Shown in pieces: positions 56,194-64,000 of a stretch of 64,000 bases of DNA (positions are counted from its first letter, which is position 1; every line of letters begins with the position of its first letter). Under the pieces are notes generated by a model, which saw only the letters and a list, made by a program, of their open reading frames with translations, did not search any database and was not told where the DNA came from. The DNA lies in the NCBI GenBank assembly GCA_903832625.1, contig CAILCI010000029.1:1-64000 (forward strand). Direction: 5' to 3'. A program made the translations under genes and the position numbers. The DNA comes from an uncultured Burkholderiales bacterium (lineage in GTDB: Bacteria; Pseudomonadota; Gammaproteobacteria; Burkholderiales; Burkholderiaceae_C).

Positions 56194-56652
56194 TCAGTTC
56201 AACACCTTGGGCCAGTTTTGGTTGGCTTTTTGGATGAAATCGGGAATGTTGGCTTCCCATTTTTTTTGCACTTGTTCGTCATAGTTCAAGTACAACTTGC
56301 CATCAACAATGCGCCAACGCATGGGGTCTGCGCTGGCTGTGTAGCCTTGTGAGACCGCCCAAGCGCAATAGCCACCGTATTGCGGCGCGTATTTTTGGGG
56401 ATTGGCCAAAAACAAGTCGCGGTTTTGTTCCGAGGCAAAGCGCCACTGCGTGCCTTCGTGAGTGGTGGCATAGCGGGCGTCGCCTTTGACGGGACGACCC
56501 TCGGTGAAATAAGCCACCGTGTCATAACCGCTGACCGCCACGTTGTTGAACAAAGGGGTGTAGATGGGCGCATCTTTGCCCCATGAGGAGGTGGCCAAAA
56601 CAAACACCGCAATGCAAAGCCATTTCAAGTTTTTCCAAAATCGAAATTTCAT
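56194..56652 (-). CDS. YHS-domain periplasmic protein
   Basis: This 152-residue protein has a signal sequence (MKFRFWKNLKWLCIAVFVLA, cleaved near TSSWG). The YHS-type domain is NVAVSGYDTVAYFTEGRPVK, then WRFASEQNRDLFLANPQKYA and PQYGGYCAWAVSQGY, where a conserved Tyr-Cys pair may contact metal. YHS proteins bind iron or other metals. It is the first gene of the six-gene operon. The start is the ATG at 56652; the long upstream extension crosses AT-rich promoter DNA and is rejected. Confidence 0.88.
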   Translation of the reverse strand: MKFRFWKNLKWLCIAVFVLATSSWGKDAPIYTPLFNNVAVSGYDTVAYFTEGRPVKGDARYATTHEGTQWRFASEQNRDLFLANPQKYAPQYGGYCAWAVSQGYTASADPMRWRIVDGKLYLNYDEQVQKKWEANIPDFIQKANQNWPKVLN

Positions 56653-56707
56653 AGGACTGCCTTGGTTTTTTAGATCGATTAATATTATTTTTGTATTAAC
56701 TATAAAA

Positions 56708-56733
56708 TTTATAAATGAATCAATATTTATAAA
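56708..56733. promoter_or_regulatory. AT-rich inverted repeat in divergent promoter region
   Basis: TTTATAAAT and ATTTATAAA are exact complements separated by 8 bases, in the spacer between the YHS operon and the RND efflux operon. It could be an operator shared by both, or simply AT-rich promoter DNA; several TATAAA-like -10 candidates overlap it. Confidence 0.35.
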
Positions 56734-56844
56734 AGTAGTGGGTAAAACTTGGTTCCTTGTTATCTGTTGTTTTGTAAAGAGTTGCTGAATTAATGAAGGT
56801 TTTATCGGGATGCCTAAAATCAAACTTTTAATAGTTCGGCTTCT

Positions 56845-57939
56845 ATGAAACTCCACACGCTTGCTTTGTCCCTTGTGGCGGCTTTTGGCTTGGCTGCTTG
56901 CAATCCTTCCCCTGACGCAAAACCCGCCGCTGCCGCACCGCCGCCTGCAGAGGTCAATGTCATCAAAGTAGCTTTAGAGAGCGCCAACACCACCCAAGAT
57001 TTACCGGGAAGGCTGCAAGCCATTCGCTCCGCACAAGTGCGCGCGCGGGTGGAAGGTGTGGTGGAAAAACGCTTTTTTGTGGAAGGCACCGAAGTCAAAG
57101 CGGGCGACAACTTGTTTTTGATCGATGTGCGCACTTACAAAACCGCATTTGACGCAGCCCGTGCCGACGAAGCCGCCGCGCGTCAAGTGGTGGAGCGCAA
57201 CAAGGCCTTGCTCGACATCAAGGCTGTGAGCCAGCAAGAATTTGACGCGGCACTCACCAAATTCAAACAAGCCGAAGCCGCCGTTGCCAAAGCCAACCTC
57301 GATTTAGAAAACGCCTATGTGCCCGCGCCCATCAGTGGCCGCATTGGGCACGAGTTGGTGACCGTGGGCGCTTTGGTGGGACGTGGCGAGAGCACGCCTA
57401 TGGCTGTGATTGAGCAGCTCGATCCAATTTACGTGAACTTCACCCAAAGCGAAAGCGATGTGTTTGGCCTGCGCCAAGCCATCAAACGCGGACAAGTGAG
57501 TGCGGCCGACCAAGCACGGGTTGAGTTGATCTTGCCCGACGGCAGTTTGTATGCGCAAAAAGGCCGTTTGAATTTTTCTGATCAATCGGTAGACGCCAAC
57601 ACCGGCGCGGTGCTTTTGCGTGCTGAGTTTCCCAATCCCAACCGCGATTTGTTGCCCGGCAGCTTTGTGCGCATTCGCATTCCGCAAGCCAAAATCGACA
57701 AAGCCATTCGCGTGCCACAACGTGCGGTGCAAATGAGCAACAACGGTGCCAATGTGCTGGTGGTGGATGAATCGGGCAAAGTGCAAGTGCAGCCCGTCAA
57801 AGTGGGGCAAATGAGCGGCGACCAGTGGCTCATTCAAGAAGGACTGAAAGAAGGCCAGCAAGTCATCGTGGACGGTTTGCAAAAAGCGCGTCCGGGCTCG
57901 CAGGTCAAGCCGGTTGAGCTGCCCAAAGCGGGGAGCTAA
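56845..57939 (+). CDS. RND efflux periplasmic adaptor (membrane fusion protein)
   Basis: This 364-residue lipoprotein adaptor has signal and lipobox LSLVAAFGLAAC (Cys at about residue 19). The MFP barrel-sandwich and hairpin follow: LPGRLQAIRSAQVRARVEGV, FFVEGTEVKAGDNLFLID, the coiled-coil AVAKANLDLENAYVPAPISG, and DPIYVNFTQSESDVF, ending in the beta-barrel RAVQMSNNGANVLVVDESG. It bridges the inner-membrane pump and outer-membrane channel encoded directly downstream. The pump gene starts 3 bases after its stop. Confidence 0.95.
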   Translation: MKLHTLALSLVAAFGLAACNPSPDAKPAAAAPPPAEVNVIKVALESANTTQDLPGRLQAIRSAQVRARVEGVVEKRFFVEGTEVKAGDNLFLIDVRTYKTAFDAARADEAAARQVVERNKALLDIKAVSQQEFDAALTKFKQAEAAVAKANLDLENAYVPAPISGRIGHELVTVGALVGRGESTPMAVIEQLDPIYVNFTQSESDVFGLRQAIKRGQVSAADQARVELILPDGSLYAQKGRLNFSDQSVDANTGAVLLRAEFPNPNRDLLPGSFVRIRIPQAKIDKAIRVPQRAVQMSNNGANVLVVDESGKVQVQPVKVGQMSGDQWLIQEGLKEGQQVIVDGLQKARPGSQVKPVELPKAGS

Positions 57940-57941
57940 GC

Positions 57942-60900
57942 ATGTTTGCCAAGTTCTTTATTGACAGGCCTGTGTTCGCATGGGTGATTGCGATTGCGAT
58001 TTTGATGGCGGGGGGCTTGTCCTTTCGCAAGCTGCCTGTCTCGCAATACCCGCAGGTCGCGCAGCCTTCGATTGCTTTCAACATCACCTATCCCGGCGCT
58101 TCTGCCGAGGTGATTGAGCAAACTGTGACCGCGCTCATTGAGCAAGAGATGAACGGCATTGAGCATTTGCTCTACATGGAGTCATCGTCTGAGTTGGGTG
58201 TGGGCACCTTGACGCTCACCTTTGAGGCGGGCACGAACGTAGACATTTCCTCGGTTGAAGCACAAAACCGCTACAAACGGGTCGAAGCCCGTTTGCCAGA
58301 TGATGTGCGCCGCTTGGGCGTGCCTGTGACCAAGCCGCAGCGCAACTATTTGATGTTTGTGGTTTTGAAATCGGCAGACAACAGCATGAGCGATGTGGCC
58401 TTGGGCAGCTTTGCCGCGGCCAGTGTGTTGGACCAAGTGCGGCGCGTCAAAGGCGTGGGTGAAGCCAATTTGTTTGGCACAGAGTATTCGATGCGCATTT
58501 GGCTCGATACCGCCAAACTCCATGCCTATGGCATTGCGCCCAGCGATGTCTCGACGGCAGTGCGCGCACAAAACGTGCAACTCGCCACCGGCGAGTTGGG
58601 TCAGTTGCCCGCCGCGGCAGGCCAACAATTCAATGCGGTGGTGGTGGTGCGCAGCCGCTTGACCAAGCCCGAGCAGTTTGCCGAAATTTTGATCAAGACC
58701 TTGCCCAATGGCGCAGCCGTCAAACTCAAAGACGTGGCGCGGGTCGAGTTGGGTGCGCAAGACTACAACATTGCGGCACGCACCGATGGCAGTCCGTCGG
58801 CCGCGATTGCCGTGCGCGTCGCCCCCGATGGCAATGCGCTTGAAGTGGCCAAAGCCGTCAAACAACGCATGACGGAGTTGGAGCGCTATTTCCCCGCAGG
58901 TGTGCAATGGGATGTGCCTTACGACACCTCGCGCTTTGTGGAAATTTCTATCTCCGAAGTGGTGCACACCTTGTTTGAAGCCATGATTTTGGTCTTCTTG
59001 GTGATGTGGTTGTTCTTGGGCAACCTGCGCGCCACCTTGATTCCTGCGGTGGTTGTGCCCGTGTCTTTGTTGGGCTCGCTGGCGGGCTTGTATGTGCTGG
59101 GTTATTCGATCAACGTGCTGACCTTGTTTGCCATGGTGCTGGCCATTGGCATTGTGGTGGACGACGCGATTGTGGTGGTCGAAAACGTCGAGCGCATCAT
59201 GAGCGAAGAGGGCTTGTCCCCGCGTGATGCCACACACAAGGCGATGGGGCAAATCATCTCGGCCATCATTGGCATCACGTTGGTGTTGTGTGCGGTGTTT
59301 GTGCCGATGGCGTTTTTTGGAGGATCGGTGGGCGCGATTTATCGCCAGTTTGCCGTCACCTTGGTGCTCACCATGTTGTTGTCGGCCTTGATGGCCTTGA
59401 CGCTCACGCCAGCCTTGTGCGCAACGTTGCTCAAACCCGTCGATGCTGACCATGCCCCCAAAGGCGTGTTGGCAATTTTCAATCGCTACTTTGGCGCGTT
59501 GAGTACGCGCTACCACGCGCGGGTTGGGAAGATTTTGAGCCGACCTGTGCGCTGGGTGGTGATTTATGGTTTGCTGATCGTGGTGACGGTGGGCTTGTTC
59601 ACCCGATTGCCCGGTAGTTTTTTGCCTGACGAAGACCAAGGCTATTTCATCAGCTTGGTGCAATTGCCGCCTGCGGCCTCGGGCGAGCGAACCAAAGAAG
59701 TGCTGGCTCAAGCCGAGCAGTATTTTTTGAAGCAAGCTGAAGTCGATCACGTCATTGGTGTGCTCGGATACTCTTTCTTTGGTCGAGGTCAAAACGCGGC
59801 CTTGGTGTTTGTCAAACTCAAAGATTGGGATGTGCGCAAGGCCAAAGAACAATCGGTACAAGCGGTGATTCAGCGTGCCAACATGTACTTGTTCTCGCTC
59901 AAACAAGCGTTTTCGTTGGCGGTGAACGTGCCACCCATTCCAGAGCTGGGCGCGATTGGCGGCTTTGATTTCCGCTTGCAAGACCGCGCAGGTTTGGGGC
60001 GCGAACGCCTCACCGACGCCCGCAACATGATGCTGGGCATGGCCGCAGCCAACCCCGCTTTGGCAGGAGTGCGTCCTGAGGGACAAGAGCCTGCGCCGCA
60101 AATTTTGCTTGACATTGACCGCGCCAAAGCGCGTGCCTTGTCGGTCGATTTGCAAAGTTTGAATGACACCTTGCAAGCCACCTTGGGCGTGGCCTATGTG
60201 AACGACTTTGTGCGCGATGGCCGCATCTTGCGCGTGCAAATGCAGGCCGATGCCGATTTGCGCAAAACACCGGAAGATATCTTGCGCCTGCCTGTGCGCA
60301 ACACCCTGGGGCAAATGGTGTTGTTGGGCGAAATAGCCACGCCGCGCTGGGTGGTGGGGCCACCCAAAGTGGATCGTTACAACGGTTTGCCGTCGATGAA
60401 GCTCTCGGGCAGTCCAGCACCGGGACACAGCTCGGGCGAGGCCATGGACGCAATGGAAAAAATGGCAGCGCAATTGCCACCAGGTTTTGGTTTTGAATGG
60501 TCGGGCACGTCGCTGGAAGAAAAAGTCTCGGGCAACCAAGCGCCGGGCTTGTTTGCTATTTCTTTGATTGTGGTCTTCTTGGCCTTGGCCGCCTTGTACG
60601 AAAGTTGGTCGATTCCGTTTGCGGTGCTGTTGGTTGTGCCGCTGGGTGTGTTTGGCGCGGTGTTGGCGGTGCTCTTGCGCGGCTTGCCCAACGATGTTTA
60701 CTTCAAAGTGGGCTTGATTGCCATCATTGGTTTGTCGTCCAAGAACGCGATTTTGATCATCGAATTTGCGCGTGAACTCAACGAACGCGGCATGAGCATT
60801 GTGGACGCTACGCTAGAGGCTTGTCGCTTGCGCTTTCGGCCAATTTTGATGACCTCAATCGCCTTTATCTTGGGCGTCATGCCGCTGGCCATTTCTAGCG

Positions 60901-61070
60901 GAGCTGGCGCAAAAAGCCGTCAAGCCATTGGCACGGGCGTGATGGGCGGTATGTTGGGCGCGACTTTGTTGGCGGTGTTTTTAGTCCCCGTGTTTTTTGT
61001 GGTCGTGAGGCGCTTCTTTCCCGGACATGCGCGACATGTTCCCGCTTTGGAAGGAAAAGACCATGCGTAA
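57942..61070 (+). CDS. RND multidrug efflux pump, HAE1 family
   Basis: This 1042-residue proton-driven inner-membrane pump is of normal AcrB-like length. MFAKFFIDRPVFAWVIAIAI opens the protein; the proton relay is in AIGIVVDDAIVVVENVERIM (paired Asp equivalent to AcrB D407/D408). LPGSFLPDEDQGYF begins the second large periplasmic loop, and KVGLIAIIGLSSKNAILIIE carries the conserved Lys (K940-like). Helices repeat in two halves. Substrates cannot be predicted. It follows the adaptor and overlaps the outer-membrane channel gene by 8 bases. Confidence 0.97.
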   Translation: MFAKFFIDRPVFAWVIAIAILMAGGLSFRKLPVSQYPQVAQPSIAFNITYPGASAEVIEQTVTALIEQEMNGIEHLLYMESSSELGVGTLTLTFEAGTNVDISSVEAQNRYKRVEARLPDDVRRLGVPVTKPQRNYLMFVVLKSADNSMSDVALGSFAAASVLDQVRRVKGVGEANLFGTEYSMRIWLDTAKLHAYGIAPSDVSTAVRAQNVQLATGELGQLPAAAGQQFNAVVVVRSRLTKPEQFAEILIKTLPNGAAVKLKDVARVELGAQDYNIAARTDGSPSAAIAVRVAPDGNALEVAKAVKQRMTELERYFPAGVQWDVPYDTSRFVEISISEVVHTLFEAMILVFLVMWLFLGNLRATLIPAVVVPVSLLGSLAGLYVLGYSINVLTLFAMVLAIGIVVDDAIVVVENVERIMSEEGLSPRDATHKAMGQIISAIIGITLVLCAVFVPMAFFGGSVGAIYRQFAVTLVLTMLLSALMALTLTPALCATLLKPVDADHAPKGVLAIFNRYFGALSTRYHARVGKILSRPVRWVVIYGLLIVVTVGLFTRLPGSFLPDEDQGYFISLVQLPPAASGERTKEVLAQAEQYFLKQAEVDHVIGVLGYSFFGRGQNAALVFVKLKDWDVRKAKEQSVQAVIQRANMYLFSLKQAFSLAVNVPPIPELGAIGGFDFRLQDRAGLGRERLTDARNMMLGMAAANPALAGVRPEGQEPAPQILLDIDRAKARALSVDLQSLNDTLQATLGVAYVNDFVRDGRILRVQMQADADLRKTPEDILRLPVRNTLGQMVLLGEIATPRWVVGPPKVDRYNGLPSMKLSGSPAPGHSSGEAMDAMEKMAAQLPPGFGFEWSGTSLEEKVSGNQAPGLFAISLIVVFLALAALYESWSIPFAVLLVVPLGVFGAVLAVLLRGLPNDVYFKVGLIAIIGLSSKNAILIIEFARELNERGMSIVDATLEACRLRFRPILMTSIAFILGVMPLAISSGAGAKSRQAIGTGVMGGMLGATLLAVFLVPVFFVVVRRFFPGHARHVPALEGKDHA

Positions 61071-62505
61071 TTTCAAACCCTCGTTCAAACTTTTTTCGCT
61101 CACCTGTGTAGCGGCACTGGCATTGACTGCTTGCAACTTTGCACCCAAATATGAGCGCCCAGCCACCAAGCTCGACGCTGCTTGGCCTGAGTTCAACGCC
61201 GACAAAGCCAATGCAAAAAGCATTGCCGGCATGGGCTGGGAAACGTTGTATCCCGATGCCCGCCTGCAAGCGCTGATTCGCATGGCGCTCGACAAGAATT
61301 TTGACCTGCGCTTGGCCGTGGCTCGCTTGCAAGAAGCCCGTGCTTTGTGGGGTGTGCAAAAAGCTGATCAATTGCCTAGCGTGAATGCAGGCTTGACACG
61401 CTCTGGCTCATTAACGCCTGGCGGTGTGACGCCTTCACCTGTTTCTTATGGGCTCAACAGCTACAGCGCTGGCCTCAACCTTTTGTCCTACGAAGTGGAT
61501 GTTTGGGGTCGCGTGGCCAATTTAAGCGCTGCAGCCAAAGCCAGCTATGTGGCCACCGAGGAAGATCGCCGCACCATTCGCATGGGGCTTATTTCTGATG
61601 TTGCCAATGCCTATTTGCAGGTTCAAGAGTTGGATGAGCGCACACAGCTTGCCCAGCAAACGGTTCAAACGCGCAGCCAAAGCGCTGCCCTGATCCGCGC
61701 CAAGCGTGACTTGGGTGCCGCCAGCGATTTAGATGTCTTGACCGCCGAGGGTTCTTTGTCCTCTGCCCAGTCAGATGCCAACGCTTTGGACAGACAACGC
61801 CAACAAGCCATCAATGGTTTGAAACTTCTCATTGGTGGCGAGTGGCCAGCCAATTTGCCCGAATCTCACCCCTTGAGTGCCCAAGCGCTACCGCCGCAGT
61901 TGTTGGCCGATGTGCCCTCGCAGGTCTTGCTCAGTCGCCCCGATGTGCGCGGCGCTGAACAACGCCTGATGGCCGCCAACGCCAACATAGGGGCAGCGCG
62001 GGCAGCGTTTTTCCCCAGAATTCAACTCACGGGTGCTTTGGGCAGCGCCAGCCCTAGTTTGAGCAATTTGTTTGGCTCGGGAACCCGTTCATGGAGTTTT
62101 GTGCCAAATATCTCCGAGCCCCTGTTTGATGGTGGCCGCAACAGCGCCAACGTCGATGTGGCGCAAGCCCGCAAAGTGGCTGCAGTGGCGAGCTATGAAA
62201 AAACAATTCAAACCGCTTTCAGAGAAGTGGCCGATTTGTTGGCCGCTCAAACCACCCTGCAAGATCAATTGCAAGCGCAAAACGCCAATGCCAAAAGCCA
62301 AACCGAACGCCTGCGCTTGATTCAAACCCGCTACAACCTTGGGTCAGCCAATCAGCTTGAATTGCTCGATGCACAACGCGACAGCTACAACGCGCAACAA
62401 AATGCGGTGCAGGTTTTGCGTCAACTCTTTAGCACCACCGCCTTGCTCTACAAAGCCTTGGGCGGGGGCGATGAAGCGCGAACAATCACCGCCAAAAACC
62501 CATGA
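61063..62505 (+). CDS. Outer-membrane efflux lipoprotein (OprM/NodT type)
   Basis: This 480-residue TolC-like channel has signal and lipobox CVAALALTACNFAPKYERP (lipid-carrying Cys near residue 24). It contains the two repeated helical hairpins characteristic of the family: LNLLSYEVDVWGRVANLSAA and LVSRPDVRGAEQ-type sequence (LLSRPDVRGAEQRLMAANAN), then ISEPLFDGGRNSANVDVAQA. The start is the ATG at 61063, within the pump gene end; the longer frame lacks a signal peptide. It completes the adaptor-pump-channel operon and overlaps the AEC gene (ATGA). Confidence 0.95.
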   Translation: MRNFKPSFKLFSLTCVAALALTACNFAPKYERPATKLDAAWPEFNADKANAKSIAGMGWETLYPDARLQALIRMALDKNFDLRLAVARLQEARALWGVQKADQLPSVNAGLTRSGSLTPGGVTPSPVSYGLNSYSAGLNLLSYEVDVWGRVANLSAAAKASYVATEEDRRTIRMGLISDVANAYLQVQELDERTQLAQQTVQTRSQSAALIRAKRDLGAASDLDVLTAEGSLSSAQSDANALDRQRQQAINGLKLLIGGEWPANLPESHPLSAQALPPQLLADVPSQVLLSRPDVRGAEQRLMAANANIGAARAAFFPRIQLTGALGSASPSLSNLFGSGTRSWSFVPNISEPLFDGGRNSANVDVAQARKVAAVASYEKTIQTAFREVADLLAAQTTLQDQLQAQNANAKSQTERLRLIQTRYNLGSANQLELLDAQRDSYNAQQNAVQVLRQLFSTTALLYKALGGGDEARTITAKNP

Positions 62506-63440
62506 ATATTTTGTCCATCACAGGCCCCATTTATTTGACTCTGGGCATTGGTTATTTGGCAACTCAGCGCGGTGTGTTCAGCAAACTCGACGGACAGGTG
62601 TTGGGCCGCTTTGTGCTCAACTTTGGCTTGCCGCCCATGTTGTTCAACGCCTTGTCATCGCGAGATTTTCAAGATGTCATGCATCCGCGCTATTTGTTGG
62701 CCTATGGCTTGGGCTCGCTGGTGTCGTTTTTGGTGGGATTTGGGGTCTGGCGCTATGTGAAGCGACGGGGATTGGCGCAAAGCGGCTTGGTCGGCTTGGG
62801 TTTTAGCGGCTCCAACAGCGGCTATGTGGGTTATCCGATTTTGTTGCAAATTTTGGGGCCTGCGGCAGGTGTGGGTTTGGCCTTGACCATGTTGGTGGAA
62901 AACTTCCTCATCATTCCTCTGGCGATGGGCTTGGCCGACAGCGAGGGCGCACAGCACGCCACGCCTTGGCAATTGGTGCTTGAGAGCATCAAGCGCATGA
63001 GCAAAATTCCCATGATGTGGGCGATTGTGTTGGGTCTGATGTTTTCGCTGCTCGGCTGGCATTTGCCCGAGATGGCCTCTAAAACGGTCAACTTGTTTGC
63101 TGCGTCCACTGCGGGCTTGGCTTTGTTTATCAACGGTGGTGCGCTGGTGGGCTTGCGTGTCAAAGGCATGATGGGCGAGGTCAGCGGCATTGCGCTGGGC
63201 AAATTGGTGCTCCATCCGCTGTGCGTGGGTGCCATGTTGTGGCTGATCGGCCCGATGGATGCGAGCTTGCAAATGTCAGCCATGGTGCTCGCCAGCATGC
63301 CCATGATGGGAATTTACCCCTTGCTTGCCCAACGCCACGGCCAAGAGGGTTTGTGCGCCTCGTCGCTGTTGGTGGCGACGGTCTTGTCGTTTGTCACGAT
63401 CAATGTCATGCTGTGGGGAATGAGTCAACTCATTTCCTAA
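62502..63440 (+). CDS. AEC-family (auxin efflux carrier type) transporter
   Basis: This 312-residue protein with about ten membrane helices in the two-repeat AEC layout carries [40 protein letters not shown] and [20 protein letters not shown], ending with [19 protein letters not shown]. Family members include malonate carriers (MdcF), but this gene is far from the malonate locus and overlaps the efflux channel gene by 4 bases. I infer a secondary transporter of an organic acid without naming it. Confidence 0.9.
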   Translation: MNILSITGPIYLTLGIGYLATQRGVFSKLDGQVLGRFVLNFGLPPMLFNALSSRDFQDVMHPRYLLAYGLGSLVSFLVGFGVWRYVKRRGLAQSGLVGLGFSGSNSGYVGYPILLQILGPAAGVGLALTMLVENFLIIPLAMGLADSEGAQHATPWQLVLESIKRMSKIPMMWAIVLGLMFSLLGWHLPEMASKTVNLFAASTAGLALFINGGALVGLRVKGMMGEVSGIALGKLVLHPLCVGAMLWLIGPMDASLQMSAMVLASMPMMGIYPLLAQRHGQEGLCASSLLVATVLSFVTINVMLWGMSQLIS

Positions 63441-63448
63441 ACAGCGAC

Positions 63449-63862
63449 ATGCGCCAGAAAATCATCATCCCAGACACGGAAATCGAGATCACCGCCATTC
63501 GCGCCCAAGGCGCGGGTGGGCAAAACGTCAACAAAGTCTCCAGCGCGATTCATTTGCGTTTTGACATCCATGCCTCATCTTTGCCAGACGATGTCAAAGC
63601 GCGTTTGCTGGCACTGAGCGATCAGCGCATCACACAAGAGGGCGTGTGGGTCATCAAAGCGCAGCAATACCGAACGCAAGAGGGCAACCGTTTGGACGCG
63701 CTGGCGCGACTGCACGCATGGGTCAACAGCGCCGCTGTGCCGCCCAAGACGCGACGCGCCACCAAGCCAACCTATGCCTCCAAGCTGCGGCGTTTGGATG
63801 GCAAGAAAAAACTCTCGGCCATCAAAGCCGGTCGGGGTAAAAAAAATCCCGCAGCCTTTTGA
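63449..63862 (+). CDS. arfB: Alternative ribosome-rescue factor ArfB (YaeJ-type peptide-release hydrolase)
   Basis: This 137-residue protein has the release-factor-like domain with the catalytic GGQ in [20 protein letters not shown] and the basic C-terminal tail [20 protein letters not shown] then [10 protein letters not shown]. That tail enters the empty mRNA channel of stalled ribosomes. It hydrolyses peptidyl-tRNA on ribosomes lacking a stop codon. The start is the ATG at 63449, nine bases after the AEC stop; the frame is open upstream but overlaps that gene. Its stop lies inside the terminator loop. Confidence 0.95.
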   Translation: MRQKIIIPDTEIEITAIRAQGAGGQNVNKVSSAIHLRFDIHASSLPDDVKARLLALSDQRITQEGVWVIKAQQYRTQEGNRLDALARLHAWVNSAAVPPKTRRATKPTYASKLRRLDGKKKLSAIKAGRGKKNPAAF

Positions 63863-63876
63863 ACTGCGGGATTTTT
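63842..63876. terminator. Bidirectional terminator at arfB 3' end
   Basis: AAAAATCCCGCAG and CTGCGGGATTTTT are exact 13-base complements around a 9-base loop containing the arfB stop codon. A/T-runs on both sides let it serve arfB and the convergent TRAP gene. Confidence 0.92.
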
Positions 63877-63889
63877 CAAATGCGGGGCG

Positions 63890-64000
63890 TTACCCCAAAT
63901 ACTGCACCAACCACAGCGGGATGATCGGGAAGAACAAGAACAGCAGGGTGCGAATCACGTCGCTGGCCAAAAAGGGCATCACGCCTTTGTAACTCTCCGA
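63890..64000 (-). CDS. TRAP transporter large permease, C-terminal fragment (runs off window)
   Basis: The last 36 codons and TAA stop of a minus-strand gene. The visible sequence includes SYKGVMPFLASDVIRTLLFL then FFPIIPLWLVQYLG. The GVMPFL-ASDVIR end and the final hydrophobic helix are typical of DctM-family large permeases. The rest lies beyond base 64000. It is separate from the malonate TRAP system near 23 kb. Confidence 0.8.
   Translation of the reverse strand, partial: SESYKGVMPFLASDVIRTLLFLFFPIIPLWLVQYLG

Noticed and set aside
58182-60539. 785-codon open frame opposite the RND pump gene
   Set aside because: His/Gln/Arg-rich translation typical of the antisense of a high-GC third-position gene; the pump on the other strand is unmistakable.
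1-64000. CRISPR arrays, rRNA genes, IS transposases, prophage or plasmid genes
   Set aside because: No regularly spaced direct repeats, no rRNA sequence and no transposase, integrase or phage structural proteins were seen.

Overview
The window looks like chromosome of a betaproteobacterium, most likely a Comamonadaceae member of the Limnohabitans/Rhodoferax/Curvibacter type. The reasons are moderate GC, the gene repertoire (two branched-chain-type ABC systems, tandem cyanophycin synthetases with their dedicated ABC/DUF1854 pair, a PabBC fusion, a grpE-dnaK-dnaJ order) and protein sequence style. Genus is inference; no rRNA is present. Coding density is high and many genes overlap by 4 to 8 bases, so most of the window is organised in operons.

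Layout. 1-2.3 kb: a 60-bp palindrome, an unrecognised protein, a truncated HVO_A0114-type regulator, an oxidoreductase-like Cys protein and a small membrane protein. 2.2-5.0 kb: a LysR regulator divergent from cytochrome b561 and two YceI proteins. 5.1-9.7 kb: a complete LIV-type ABC importer (G-F-K-H-M). 9.8-11.6 kb: a YkgJ Cys-cluster protein, an aminoacyl-transferase-like protein and a SET-domain protein. 11.6-13.0 kb: tRNA-Gly(GCC), a voltage-gated-type K+ channel and tRNA-Leu(UAA). 13.1-20.8 kb: housekeeping metabolism (pabBC, class I fumarase, cytochrome c, ilvD, lgt, a methyltransferase). 20.9-27.6 kb: a malonate locus (GntR regulator, TRAP transporter, malonyl-CoA decarboxylase, malonyl-CoA synthetase). 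27.9-35.7 kb: a cyanophycin locus (cphA, cphA' and the divergent ABC plus DUF1854 genes). 35.7-40.0 kb: grpE-dnaK-dnaJ with a sigma-32-like promoter, and an FKBP isomerase. 40.1-51.5 kb: an aromatic-acid locus that best fits CoA-dependent beta-oxidative breakdown of hydroxycinnamates (MarR, acyl-CoA dehydrogenase, LIV importer with a permease-ATPase fusion, SDR, feruloyl-CoA synthetase, crotonase, amidohydrolase). 51.6-56.7 kb: an OlsB-like acyltransferase, then a six-gene minus-strand operon (YHS, DoxX, DedA, ATP-grasp, DinB-like, NRDE/TANGO2). 56.8-64 kb: a tripartite RND efflux system, an AEC transporter, arfB, and the 3' end of a TRAP large permease running off the window.

The most unusual non-coding signal is a family of dispersed, almost perfect 55-60 bp palindromes sharing the core TGTCCACA-N-TGTGGACA. 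Copies lie at 15-74, 27663-27719, 27813-27867, 52445-52499 and 52594-52648. The last four form two copies of a composite element of about 244 bp, each placed between convergent operons. Their A-tract/hairpin/T-tract symmetry suggests repeated bidirectional terminators. Other points of interest are a Mur-ligase P-loop lost from CphA', a Walker A Lys-to-Arg change in one LivF, the uncharacterised YkgJ/transferase/SET trio, and the six-gene YHS-to-NRDE operon.
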